Part shown: in pieces, positions 18,739 to 27,518 of the stretch
Layout of the letters: every line of letters starts with the position of its first letter
How positions within the stretch are numbered: position 1 is the stretch's first letter
Assembly: GCA_044222395.1 (NCBI GenBank)
Contig: JBGANK010000006.1
Coordinates: 1 to 64,000, forward strand
Direction of reading: 5' to 3'
DNA length: 64,000 bases
DNA from: JAEUMD01 sp044222395
GTDB taxonomy: Bacteria; Pseudomonadota; Alphaproteobacteria; Rhizobiales; Hyphomicrobiaceae
The notes under the pieces: generated by a model
Told to the model about the DNA's origin: nothing
Database searches by the model: none
Seen by the model: only the letters and a program-made list of their open reading frames with translations
Translations under genes and position numbers: made by a program

Positions 18739-19428
18739 GTGACCGGCCGCATATTACTGATCGAGGACGACATCCGGCTGGCCGCCATGATCCGCGACTA
18801 CCTGACCGACGCTGGACTGCGTGTCGCCCACGCCGCCAATGGCACCGACGGCCTCAAGCTCCAGGTGGCCGAGCCGTTCGATGCCATCGTCCTCGATCTC
18901 ATGCTGCCCGACATGGACGGCCTCGAACTCTGCCGCCAGGTCCGCGCACGCTCTGAAATGCCGATCCTCATGCTGACCGCACGCGGCGACGCTATGGATC
19001 GCATCGTCGGTCTCGAACTTGGCGCCGACGACTATCTGCCCAAACCGTTCGAGCCGCGCGAATTGCTTGCCCGCATCAACGCCATCCTTCGGCGCAGCCG
19101 TGCAGGCGCGTCAAAGCGCGACGTCCTCGACTTCGGCCGCCTGGAGATCGACCGCGGCGCCCGCGAGGTCCGCCTCGACGGTGAACCAAAGCCGCTGACC
19201 AGCTACCAGTACGATTTGTTGCTGGCGATGGCCGAGCACGCTGGCCGCGTGCTGACGCGCGAGCAGCTGATGGACCTCGCCAAGGGCGAAGCGCTGGAAG
19301 CCTTCGACCGGTCGATCGATGTGCACATCTCCCGCATCCGCGCCGCCATTGAGGACGAGCCCAAACAGCCCAAGCGCGTCATCACGGTCCGGGGCGCTGG
19401 TTACGTGTTCGCCAGATCGCAGGAATGA
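18739..19428 (+). CDS. OmpR/PhoB-type response regulator
   Basis: A 229-residue two-component regulator. The receiver domain has acidic residues in IEDDIRLAA, the phospho-acceptor Asp53 in IVLDLMLPDMDG, LTAR and the conserved lysine in DYLPKPFEPRELLARI. The winged-helix output domain occupies about 130-225 and ends VRGAGYVF. The start is GTG; the ATG five bases earlier runs into TGA after one codon. The sensor kinase follows after six bases. Confidence 0.93.
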   Translation: MTGRILLIEDDIRLAAMIRDYLTDAGLRVAHAANGTDGLKLQVAEPFDAIVLDLMLPDMDGLELCRQVRARSEMPILMLTARGDAMDRIVGLELGADDYLPKPFEPRELLARINAILRRSRAGASKRDVLDFGRLEIDRGAREVRLDGEPKPLTSYQYDLLLAMAEHAGRVLTREQLMDLAKGEALEAFDRSIDVHISRIRAAIEDEPKQPKRVITVRGAGYVFARSQE

Positions 19429-19434
19429 GCTGCA

Positions 19435-20709
19435 ATGCGCATTGACCGCTTCAAAAGGCTCTCGACCCAGATCTACCTGACGATCCTCGCATCACTGCTG
19501 GCCGTCGTCATCACCAGCGGCATCCTCTGGCACCGCGCCAGTCAGCGGCTACCGATACAGCAGGCCTTCGAGATGGCAGGCGAACTGATCGAAGGCGTCT
19601 TGCCACCGCCGGAAGCGAGCCGGGACTCAGCGACCGACTCCTTGAAGCGCATCGCCACACGCTTGAAGCTCGACGTCGCACTCTACGATGCCGAGCGCCG
19701 CCTCATCGCCAGCTCGGGCCAGACCTTGCCGCCACCACCACGTCATCGCGACGAAAGCGGCTTCATCTTCGGCCGCGCCGGTCCCGCCTGGGCCATGGCA
19801 TTGCCCGATGGCCGCTGGCTGGTGGCACGCAATCCGTTGCGCATTCCCCGGCACCCCGGCCTTTGGTTCATCGGCTTTCTCGGCGCCATCGCCGCCGCCG
19901 TCGGCCTGACGGCCTGGCCCGTCGTGCGCGGATTGACGCGACGCTTGGAGAACCTGCAGACCGGCGTGGAGAAGCTCGGCATCGGCGATCTCACGGCCCG
20001 CGTCGACGTCAAGGGCCGCGACGAGATCGCCCAGTTGGCGACAAGCTTCAACAGCAGCGCCGCACGCATCGAGTCGCTCGTCAACGCCCACCGGCTGCTG
20101 CTCGCCAACGCCAGTCATGAGCTGCGCACGCCCTTGGCGCGCGTCCGCATGGGCATCGAGCTGTTGAAGGACAAGGCCGACCCTGAGCGCAAGGCTGCGC
20201 TGGAGCGCGACATCGCCGAACTCGACCAGTTGATCGAGGAGATCCTGCTGATGAGCCGGCTCGATGCCGGCACACCGCTCGATCGCACCGAGTTGATCGA
20301 CCTGCTGGCCCTCGTCGCCGAGGAATCCGCCCATTACACGCAAGCCAACGTCACCGGCCGGCCTATGACCGTGCGCGGCGACCCGAGTCTGCTGCGTCGG
20401 CTCGTGCGCAACCTGCTCGACAATGCGTCCCGTCATGGCCGCCCGCCGATCGACATCGAGGTACGCTCTGAAGTTGGCAGCGCCGTACTGCGCGTCACCG
20501 ATCATGGTACCGGCTTCGACTCCGCCAATACGCAACGCGCCTTCGAGCCGTTTCAGCGCGGCGCCGGTCGCGGCAGGGTACCCGGCAGCGGCCTCGGCCT
20601 CGCCCTCGTCCGCCAGATCGCCGAGCGCCATGGAGGCACCGCTCACATCGTCGCGGGCCTCGACGGCCGTACCCTCAATCGCGTCGAGATCACTTTGCCG
20701 ACGGCATGA
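19435..20709 (+). CDS. Sensor histidine kinase
   Basis: A 424-residue inner-membrane kinase, the partner of the upstream regulator. Helices lie near 13-32 and 140-160 and flank a periplasmic sensing segment of about 105 residues. A HAMP domain follows (RLENLQTGVEKLGIGDLTARV), then the H-box with His228 in ANASHELRTPLARV, the N-box LLDNASRHG and the G-boxes GTGFD and GSGLGLALVRQIAERHGG. The layout is that of CpxA/EnvZ-type kinases, fitting the Spy/CpxP-like neighbour. Confidence 0.93.
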   Translation: MRIDRFKRLSTQIYLTILASLLAVVITSGILWHRASQRLPIQQAFEMAGELIEGVLPPPEASRDSATDSLKRIATRLKLDVALYDAERRLIASSGQTLPPPPRHRDESGFIFGRAGPAWAMALPDGRWLVARNPLRIPRHPGLWFIGFLGAIAAAVGLTAWPVVRGLTRRLENLQTGVEKLGIGDLTARVDVKGRDEIAQLATSFNSSAARIESLVNAHRLLLANASHELRTPLARVRMGIELLKDKADPERKAALERDIAELDQLIEEILLMSRLDAGTPLDRTELIDLLALVAEESAHYTQANVTGRPMTVRGDPSLLRRLVRNLLDNASRHGRPPIDIEVRSEVGSAVLRVTDHGTGFDSANTQRAFEPFQRGAGRGRVPGSGLGLALVRQIAERHGGTAHIVAGLDGRTLNRVEITLPTA

Positions 20710-20723
20710 CCTCGGCAACGCCC

Positions 20724-21035
20724 CTATTCTCCGAGATAGCGCATGTTGACCCAGCCGACCGTGCCCTGCCAATTGATCCTGCACCAGCGCCGCTTGCACG
20801 GCCCGACGCACTGAATCCCGGAGGCCGTTGCCGAGATCGATCCGACGATCGCGCTGCCCGAGCCGGGCTCTGCGCGCACGTTGAGGCGGTCCCACGAGGG
20901 CACGCCACGCACCCGATAGGTATCGGGACCGTGCGCGCAATCATGGCCCTGCTGCGCGTCTGCAGGCATCGACACAAGCATCGCTGCGCCTGCCAGGACC
21001 CAACACCAGATGACGGCTGCCGTCATGATTTTCAT
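20724..21035 (-). CDS. Secreted bacterial SH3-domain protein
   Basis: A 103-residue exported protein. A signal peptide covers about 1-28 (ending ADA), followed by one SH3b domain (RLNVRAEPGSGSAIVGSI to GTVGWVNMRYL). Four internal cysteines could form disulfides. Such domains bind cell-wall peptides or act as modules in envelope proteins. It may be cotranscribed behind the SAF oxidoreductase gene, 64 bases upstream on the same strand. Confidence 0.78.
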   Translation of the reverse strand: MKIMTAAVIWCWVLAGAAMLVSMPADAQQGHDCAHGPDTYRVRGVPSWDRLNVRAEPGSGSAIVGSISATASGIQCVGPCKRRWCRINWQGTVGWVNMRYLGE

Positions 21036-21099
21036 TGCAAGACCTCATTGGCAATTAATCGCAGCGGGGTCGTTCCCGACAGTATCGTCCATCATTCAA

Positions 21100-22443
21100 T
21101 CATGCTCGCGCCGACCACCGCCCAAGCATCTCCGCCCGCGCCGCAACCGCCGGGTTGTCCGGATCGAGCCTGACATCATCATGCGTCAGGACCGCTCCCT
21201 CCGCCACATCGCGCATCAATCTGACGCGATGCGCAAGGCCCATCGGCAACGCCCGCATTTCGCGCGAGTCCTTGGCCGGCATCTGCCGACCCCAAACCGT
21301 GTGGCCGCCCTCTCCATCGAGCGTGGCGCCGGCCTTCAACGCCTTCTTGGCGACGGCAACGACATCCGAGTTCCACACCCGCGCCGAACCGGTCGGCTCC
21401 TGCCTCAGCGCAACCGATGCAATCGATAAGCCAAGCTCGAGACCGATCATATGCGTCGGCCGGTAAAGCGCGGCATAGGTGCCGGACTTGTCCGGCAACG
21501 TGTTGTATTCGACGAAGCAGCGCCGCGCGTAGGCACTCTGCGAGGTAATGACCACATAGGTGCCCATCGCCAGATGATGAGGCACGTCGCGCCCGTCTCG
21601 ATAGAGTGAGGACGTCACCTCGGTCACACCCTTATTCTCCAGAATTCCACCGTCGTTCTTCGGCTTCAGCAGATCCGCGAGCTCGAACCGCGATGCCGGC
21701 GGAAACGTCAACCCACCCGTTTGCGGATTAAGATCGCAGGCATTGCACACCGCCGTCATCTCGATCGCCGACTTGGTGCCGTCGATGAACGAGTTGAACA
21801 TCTGCAGGTTGACCTTGTCTCGTTCCACTTTGAGGTAGCCGGAGATGATGTCCCACACGGTATCGGGCGTCGACGCATGGTAGCTCGGCAGGTAGCGAGT
21901 CCCCTTCCCCGCCGCCACCACCTCGAAACCGCACGCACGCGCCCAATCGACATGCTCGGCGATCAGCGCCGGCTGGTCGCCCCACGCCAGCGAATAGACG
22001 ACGCCCGCCTTGCGCGCTTCTTCGGCCAGCAGAGGTCCTGCGAGCGCATCGGCCTCGACGTTTACCATTACGATCGACTTGCCGTTGCGGAATGCTTCAC
22101 GCGCAACACGCACGCCCGTCGCAGGATCACCCGTTGCCTCGATCACGACCTCGATGCGCGGATCGGCAACCAGCGACAATGCATCCTCGGTGACGAAGGT
22201 CGCGCCACCCGCGAATGCGTCATCAAGACTTGTCGCCGCATATTGCTCAGGCTCCCAGCCGGCCTCGCCGAGCCGCATTCGTGCCCGCGCCGGATCGAGA
22301 TCAGCAAGACCCGAGATATGCATCCCCGGCGTCAATCTGACCTGCGACAGGAACATCGTGCCGAATTTTCCGGCACCGATTTGCGCGATCCGGATCGGGC
22401 GTGCGGCTTCTGACCGCGCGACCAGCATAGGAAAAAGGTTCAT
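21100..22443 (-). CDS. NAD(P)-dependent oxidoreductase with C-terminal SAF domain
   Basis: A 447-residue homoserine dehydrogenase-like protein. The Rossmann fold starts at IRIAQIGAGKFGTMFLSQV and has the conserved EATGDPATG loop. The C-terminal 70 residues (ALPMGLAHRVRLMRDVAEGA to VRLDPDNPAV) form a SAF domain, as in sialic-acid synthases and flagellar FlgA. I start at MNLFPMLVARSE; an upstream TTG-like extension is less likely. The substrate is unknown. It is divergent from the aldo/keto reductase gene across 123 bases, so the two may share control. Confidence 0.82.
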   Translation of the reverse strand: MNLFPMLVARSEAARPIRIAQIGAGKFGTMFLSQVRLTPGMHISGLADLDPARARMRLGEAGWEPEQYAATSLDDAFAGGATFVTEDALSLVADPRIEVVIEATGDPATGVRVAREAFRNGKSIVMVNVEADALAGPLLAEEARKAGVVYSLAWGDQPALIAEHVDWARACGFEVVAAGKGTRYLPSYHASTPDTVWDIISGYLKVERDKVNLQMFNSFIDGTKSAIEMTAVCNACDLNPQTGGLTFPPASRFELADLLKPKNDGGILENKGVTEVTSSLYRDGRDVPHHLAMGTYVVITSQSAYARRCFVEYNTLPDKSGTYAALYRPTHMIGLELGLSIASVALRQEPTGSARVWNSDVVAVAKKALKAGATLDGEGGHTVWGRQMPAKDSREMRALPMGLAHRVRLMRDVAEGAVLTHDDVRLDPDNPAVAARAEMLGRWSARA

Positions 22444-22566
22444 GTTCTCTCGTGTTGCTCTTGCGGCATGCGTTCCTGATGGAAAGACTAGAGACTGGCT
22501 GAGCCGCCGGTGCAAGACGCAATTGGCTCAGTCGCGCGGACCCGCGCCCCTCGCGGAGGTTGATAG

Positions 22567-23559
22567 ATGGAGAAGCGGCGCCTCGGCAGCCTCGGCCCAC
22601 TCGTCTCGAGCATCAGCCTTGGCGCCATGGGCATCTCGGGAACCTATGGCCCGTCGACGGAAGAAGAGACCACGCGCCTCTTTACCCGCGCGATCGAGCT
22701 TGGCGTCAACCATATCGATACTGGTGACATCTATGGCATGGGGCTGAGCGAGGAACTGATCGGACGCTTCCTTCGCCGCTCTCAGGCGCGCATCGTGCTC
22801 GCCACCAAGGGCGGCGTCCGCTTCGTTCCCGCGACCGGCGAGCGACGCATCGATAATTCACCCGCATATCTGCGCAGCGCGTTGGAGAAATCGCTGAAGC
22901 GATTGGGCCGGGATCATGTCGAGCTGTTCTACCTTCAGCGCCGCGAGCCATCCCGCCCCATCGAAGAAATCATCGAGACGCTGGCGACCTTCAAGCGTGA
23001 AGGGTTGATCGGCGCCATCGGCTTGTGCGAGGTTTCTCCCGACACATTGCGTCAGGCGCACCGCGTCCATCACATAGCCGCCGTGCAAAGCGAGTATTCG
23101 CTGTGGTCGCGCGACGCCGAAAAGCGGCTCATCGAAACCTGCCGGGATCTGGGTACCGCCTTTGTCGCCTTCTCACCGCTCGGACGCGGAATGCTGACAG
23201 GCAACGCACCCAACCCCGATCAGTTTTCCGGAGGAGATTTCCGCCGCACCAATCCACGCTTCATCGAGCCTGCGTATTCACAAAACCGCGCCGCGATGGC
23301 CGCATTCCACGACATCTGCAAGCGCTTCGAAGCCAGTCCCGTTGAGGTCGCGCTGGCTTGGGTCCTCGGAGCCGGCAACCACGTCATCGCCATTCCAGGC
23401 ACGCGCCGCGCCGAGCACCTGCAAGCAAACCTCGCAGCAACTCGCTTGCGACTCACCCAATCGCAGCGCCAGGAAATCGCCAGCGTGTTCCCACCAGGCT
23501 TCCCTTGGGGTGACCGATTCTCTGCGAGCCAGGGTATCGGCGTCGAGCCATCAGCTTGA
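22567..23559 (+). CDS. Aldo/keto reductase with a substituted catalytic histidine
   Basis: A 330-residue TIM-barrel NADPH oxidoreductase. Asp51 and Tyr56 in NHIDTGDIYG and Lys81 in LATKGG supply three of the four usual catalytic residues. The fourth, a histidine in most members (YLHR or YQHR), is Gln124 in FYLQRREPSRPIEE, which may alter catalysis. NADPH-binding sequence appears at VIAIPGTRRAEHLQANLAA. GGAGG-like sequence eight bases upstream supports the ATG. Confidence 0.88.
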   Translation: MEKRRLGSLGPLVSSISLGAMGISGTYGPSTEEETTRLFTRAIELGVNHIDTGDIYGMGLSEELIGRFLRRSQARIVLATKGGVRFVPATGERRIDNSPAYLRSALEKSLKRLGRDHVELFYLQRREPSRPIEEIIETLATFKREGLIGAIGLCEVSPDTLRQAHRVHHIAAVQSEYSLWSRDAEKRLIETCRDLGTAFVAFSPLGRGMLTGNAPNPDQFSGGDFRRTNPRFIEPAYSQNRAAMAAFHDICKRFEASPVEVALAWVLGAGNHVIAIPGTRRAEHLQANLAATRLRLTQSQRQEIASVFPPGFPWGDRFSASQGIGVEPSA

Positions 23560-23589
23560 GCATAATCAAGTTTGCAACGAGCGAAGCTA

Positions 23590-23647
23590 GAGCATCATCC
23601 GACCGGACGGAATCGCTTCGCGGTTCACCGGTCGGATAAAGATGCTC
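23590..23647. repeat. REP-like imperfect palindrome
   Basis: GAGCATCATCCGACCGG at 23590-23606 is complementary to CCGGTCGGATAAAGATGCTC at 23628-23647, with two or three unpaired bases. Inside, GGAATCGC and GCGGTTC can pair as well. The outcome is a hairpin of nearly 60 bases between two genes. TAGAGCAGGTCCATCCGATC just downstream looks like part of the same element. The rest of 23560-23942 holds no gene. Confidence 0.6.
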
Positions 23648-23942
23648 CAGAATCAAAGTCTAGAGCAGGTCCATCCGATCAGCCGATCTCCGTCGGCGAT
23701 CGTGTCTGATCGGATACTTCTCTATCTTCGCATCGTTACAATCGCTTTGAGGGTTGCACATCAATCACACGCGCGGTGCATTCTCCTGCCTGCCACAACG
23801 CCGCCGGTCGAACGCCACATTCCCCAGACAATGACGAAGTGTCGTTTGCGGCACGCCGAACGGCACTTGGATTTCAAGGCCAGCCTGCGGGTTTGGGAAT
23901 GTTGGTCTTGACGGGGACTAAGCGTCCGCATTTGGGGGAATC

Positions 23943-24347
23943 GTGAAACTCGCGTTTATGAAGGCGCAACTCGCCATCATGCCAATTTTGCTGGCCACCG
24001 CGCTGGCAATCACGGGTTCTGAGATCCCGTCGGTGCATGCGCCCAAGGTCGAAGGCTTCGCCACCTCAGCTATGCCTGAGCCAAGCGCTGCACTGACCGA
24101 CAAGAGTACGGCAGCTGAAGCCGATGTTGCAGAGACCGAACCCGCACGCCCCCATTGGTGCAACACGACCAGCAATCTTGTGGCCGGTATTAATCGGCTT
24201 GGCGGATATTCGGTAATGCGCGCAGAATTGAGCGGCGGCCGCACGCTTGAGCGCTACTGGAACACGAGTGAAGAGGTCGTCATCGAGCATGGCGGCGACG
24301 GCACCAGCTGCCTCGTGGAGATCCGCGACCGCGACAAGCCCCACTGA
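23943..24347 (+). CDS. Small secreted protein, unknown function
   Basis: A 134-residue protein with a signal peptide (about 1-33) and an alanine/glutamate-rich linker. A C-terminal domain of 60 residues has two cysteines (HWCNTTSNLVAG and GTSCLVEIRDRD) that could form a disulfide. The GTG start is supported by GGGGGA close upstream; an in-frame ATG lies five codons later. I do not recognise the family. Confidence 0.5.
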   Translation: MKLAFMKAQLAIMPILLATALAITGSEIPSVHAPKVEGFATSAMPEPSAALTDKSTAAEADVAETEPARPHWCNTTSNLVAGINRLGGYSVMRAELSGGRTLERYWNTSEEVVIEHGGDGTSCLVEIRDRDKPH

Positions 24348-24733
24348 AACCTCCCCCTCCCATCCGATTGGCCCGCAGCAATGGGTCGCAATGGCGCAGG
24401 ACAGCACCTTCTACCCGAAGAGAGTTCTACCCACAGCGAACACAATTCGGCGTTAGTATAGACGCTGAGGGTTCCGAATCGCGCGGTGCCGGGCTTAATG
24501 TCGGCCAACGGCGCGATCCGTGACGCTTTGCCGTCCGTAGCGCATCGCAAAACCGAGCTGGAATCACCCATCGTAGCAGTATCAGGACTCTGCGTGGTGG
24601 AAGGGAAACATGCGGATCGCGCCCTCGTTCGGACCCACAAGCGCCCCTTCGGTCGAGAAGGATGCATGAAATCGTTCAGGTCTGACCTCGCCTACCGCCG
24701 CGACTTGACCTGCGAACGCAAGACGAGACGACG
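24348..24733. other. Intergenic region without a recognised gene
   Basis: No convincing coding frame is seen. One imperfect stem-loop is present: ATTCGG at 24445-24450 pairs with CCGAAT at 24474-24479, with an inner GCGT/ACGC stem. It may separate the secreted orphan from the AsmA-like gene. Confidence 0.4.
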
Positions 24734-27208
24734 ATGACAAATGGTACGCCGCCGCGCCGGCCACCTCCGCTGACGCCTCCTCCACTCGACAAGGTCCGCC
24801 CGATCGAGGAACGCTTTGCGCCTCCCCCGGGCCAGCGAAAGGTGCAGCAAGCGGATACCGCACAAACGGGCGCACGCCATCCAGGCACCACCTTGCACGC
24901 CGATCCCGACCGCCATCAACGCCAAGAGCCGTATTGGCAACCCTCCCCGCAAGCACACGCCGGCAAACCGCATCCGGGTCATCAAGGTCGACGCTCTGCG
25001 CCCAAGCGCCGCTCCGCAATCGCACGCGTGCTGCTCGGCACCGTTGTCCTCATGGCGCTGACGATTGCAGCAGGCGCAACCTACATCCTCCTGGCGCCCC
25101 CGACCGACCTCATCCGCGAACGGGCCGTGTCGCTCGTCAAGGCACGCACCGGGCGCGACCTCACCATCGCCGGGCCAGCACGGTTGACGCTTTACCCGTC
25201 TGCGACTGTGACCTTGAAGGACGTTGCCCTGTCTGCGCCTCCGGGCATGGACGGTGCCCCCACTGTCGCAATGGAGAGCCTCGACATCTCCGTCAAGCTG
25301 CTGCCGCTGCTGAGCCGTCGCGTCGAAATCAAGAAGCTCGCCCTGACGCGACCGCGTTTCGATTTCCGTGTCGACAAGAATGGACGCAAGAGCTGGGATA
25401 TGGCAGCCGCGGATATTCTTACGCCAGCGCTGCAATATGCCGAGCGGCTGTCCGCGACAACGCGCACCGACGCTCCGCCGACCGGCGCGGCGCGACTGGC
25501 ACAGACGGGTGAACCGGCCACTCAAAATGCCGGCGGCCAGGGTCGCAAGCACGCCAACCTCGATGACCTAGTGCTGCGCGATGTTCGCATCGTCGACGGC
25601 ATCCTCGACTATCGCGACGACCGCACCGGCGTCAGCCAGTCGGCAACCGCCATCAACGTCGGCTTGCGCGCGCGTAATCTCTCCAGCCCCGTGGCGGCAA
25701 AAGGCGACCTCGTCTGGCAGGGCCAGGCGATCCGCTTCGACGGCTCCCTCAACACGCTGGCCGAAGTGTTGAGCGACGCCCCGGCCAAACTGAGCCTCAA
25801 CGTGGCCGCCCAACCGCTCAAGGCAGAGTATTCAGGCGCGATCGACTTGCGCAACGGCACTACTCTCGATGGCACGATCTCCGCACAGACGGAATCGGTC
25901 CGCGCCCTGGCGCAATGGCTCGGCAAGCAGTTGCCATCCAACGAAGGCTTCGGCGCGCTTTCGGTCGCTGGCCGGCTCAAGACGCGCCCTGGCGCGTTTC
26001 AGCTTGTCAATGCCGACCTCACCCTCGACCAGATCCACGCGACAGGCGAATTGAGCGGCTCGACCACGTCCGCCCGGCCTCTGATCACAGCCGACCTGAA
26101 GGTCTCCGCCATCAACCTCAACACCTATGTCGGCGAGGCAGCGCGCAGCGACAAATCACGCGCCGCGCCACCCAACTCGGCCGCGCCCTCCCCGTCAGGC
26201 AGCCCTTCGTCTGACGCCGCGCCGAAGCCGCAGACGATTGAGGACTTGCTGGAGCGCCAGTCGGGCCCACAGGTCAAGGGCTACACGGCCCGCGCTGGCT
26301 GGAGCGAAACACCCATCGACACCGTCCTGCTCGGCCTCGTCGATGCCGACGCCAAGCTGTCGCTCGGCCAGCTCATCGTGCGCGATGTGAAAATCGGCCA
26401 ATCGGACGTCGTCCTGGCGCTAAGGAACGGCGTCGCCAAAGCCAATTTCGATCGTGTCGACATCTACGGCGGCACCGGCCGCGGCCAGGTCACCATCGAC
26501 GCCAGCACCGCCGAGCCGGCCTTCGCCGCCAGCATTGTCGTCGATGGCGTTTCAGCCGAGCCGCTGCTGCAGGATGCCGCAAGCGTCGACTGGCTGTCCG
26601 GCAAGGGCAAGCTGACGATCGCAACTTCGAGCCGCGGCGCCACCCAGAAGGCGCTCGTCTCCGCACTCAACGGCAAAATGAGTTTGAACCTCAACGACGG
26701 CGCCATCCGCGGCTTCGACGTCACCAAGGTGCTGCGCGGCCTGCAGCGCGGACAGTTGTCGGGCCTGTCGCCGGCCCCCAGCGAGAAGACCGAATTCAGC
26801 CAGCTTTCGGCGACTTTTGATATCGTCAACGGCATCGCCACCAATCAGGACCTTGTGGTGACGAACCCGATGCTGCGGGTTACGGGCGACGGCCGCGTCA
26901 TGATGCCGGATCGCCAGGTCGACTACACTTTGCACCCCAAGCTGGCCAGCAATCCCTCGAGCCAACCCGGCGCGACTTCGGCGCTCGCAGGGCTCCAGGT
27001 GCCCATAAGAATCACCGGCGCCTGGGACCGGCCGCAGATCACGCCGGACCTGTCCAAGGTCGACACCAAGCAGGCGGTTCAGGCGGTCGAGGAACTCGGC
27101 AAGCGGTTGAAGGGCAAGAACTCCGACGAAGTGGTCGACGAGTTGCTCGGCAAGGACACCAAGGAAGGTCAGAAGGCCAAGAAGTTCCTCGACAAACTGT
27201 TCCGGTGA
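24734..27208 (+). CDS. AsmA family inner-membrane protein
   Basis: An 824-residue protein. A proline-rich cytoplasmic N-terminus of about 95 residues precedes a single membrane helix (ARVLLGTVVLMALTIAAGAT, about 97-120). A long beta-rich periplasmic part follows, with the AsmA signature near its start (VKARTGRDLTIAGPARLTLYPS) and an AsmA C-terminal domain (NLNDGAIRGFDVTKVLRG). AsmA-like proteins form hydrophobic grooves implicated in phospholipid transport to the outer membrane. The proline-rich cytoplasmic extension is longer than usual. Confidence 0.87.
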   Translation: MTNGTPPRRPPPLTPPPLDKVRPIEERFAPPPGQRKVQQADTAQTGARHPGTTLHADPDRHQRQEPYWQPSPQAHAGKPHPGHQGRRSAPKRRSAIARVLLGTVVLMALTIAAGATYILLAPPTDLIRERAVSLVKARTGRDLTIAGPARLTLYPSATVTLKDVALSAPPGMDGAPTVAMESLDISVKLLPLLSRRVEIKKLALTRPRFDFRVDKNGRKSWDMAAADILTPALQYAERLSATTRTDAPPTGAARLAQTGEPATQNAGGQGRKHANLDDLVLRDVRIVDGILDYRDDRTGVSQSATAINVGLRARNLSSPVAAKGDLVWQGQAIRFDGSLNTLAEVLSDAPAKLSLNVAAQPLKAEYSGAIDLRNGTTLDGTISAQTESVRALAQWLGKQLPSNEGFGALSVAGRLKTRPGAFQLVNADLTLDQIHATGELSGSTTSARPLITADLKVSAINLNTYVGEAARSDKSRAAPPNSAAPSPSGSPSSDAAPKPQTIEDLLERQSGPQVKGYTARAGWSETPIDTVLLGLVDADAKLSLGQLIVRDVKIGQSDVVLALRNGVAKANFDRVDIYGGTGRGQVTIDASTAEPAFAASIVVDGVSAEPLLQDAASVDWLSGKGKLTIATSSRGATQKALVSALNGKMSLNLNDGAIRGFDVTKVLRGLQRGQLSGLSPAPSEKTEFSQLSATFDIVNGIATNQDLVVTNPMLRVTGDGRVMMPDRQVDYTLHPKLASNPSSQPGATSALAGLQVPIRITGAWDRPQITPDLSKVDTKQAVQAVEELGKRLKGKNSDEVVDELLGKDTKEGQKAKKFLDKLFR

Positions 27209-27239
27209 TGGACAGCCCTCTTGGCGGCTGCGCGAGTGA

Positions 27240-27328
27240 CCCAAATCCGCGCCCGCGCCTCTACATCGGCTCCAGAGCGCCTCGACGAGATGGCTGTGCC
27301 CCCAAATCCGCGCCCGCGCCCCTACATC
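27240..27328. repeat. Pair of 28-base direct repeats
   Basis: The same 28-base unit (CCCAAATCCGCGCCCGCGCC, one variable base, then CTACATC) occurs at 27240-27267 and 27301-27328, differing at one position and spaced 61 bases apart. It lies between asmA and the structured leader that follows. A recent tandem duplication or a multi-copy protein-binding site would explain it. Confidence 0.65.
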
Positions 27329-27397
27329 AGCCAAGTTAACTAACCCTGAAGCACCACCAGCATTTTTTTTCCCTCCTCCCTCGATTTTCTCTTGCAT

Positions 27398-27518
27398 GGG
27401 GGGGGCTCTTACCTCATATGGGTCCTTCCGTTCGTCCACCTGCCCTGAAGGTAAGGTTTTCCTAGACCCCAAAGGTAAGGAGCGCGGTCACATCTATCTG
27501 CTGGTTGGGGAGGGTCAC
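27398..27518 (+). ncRNA. Candidate structured 5' leader of the AdoMetDC-like gene
   Basis: Complementary blocks nest in order: CTCTTACC (27406-27413) with GGTAAGGAG (27474-27482), GGGT (27420-27423) with ACCC (27466-27469), and CCTTC (27424-27428) with GAAGG (27447-27451). The block GGTAAGG also occurs at 27450-27456, so CTTACC has two mutually exclusive partners. That arrangement suits a switching leader. I do not recognise it as a named riboswitch; the alphaproteobacterial speF motif is an obvious comparison. The structure is inferred by eye only. Confidence 0.4.

Noticed and set aside
27398..27518. SAM-II riboswitch ahead of the AdoMetDC-like gene
   Set aside because: It lacks the GATTT, TTGCA and GCTAAAGGG blocks that are present ahead of metZ in this window.
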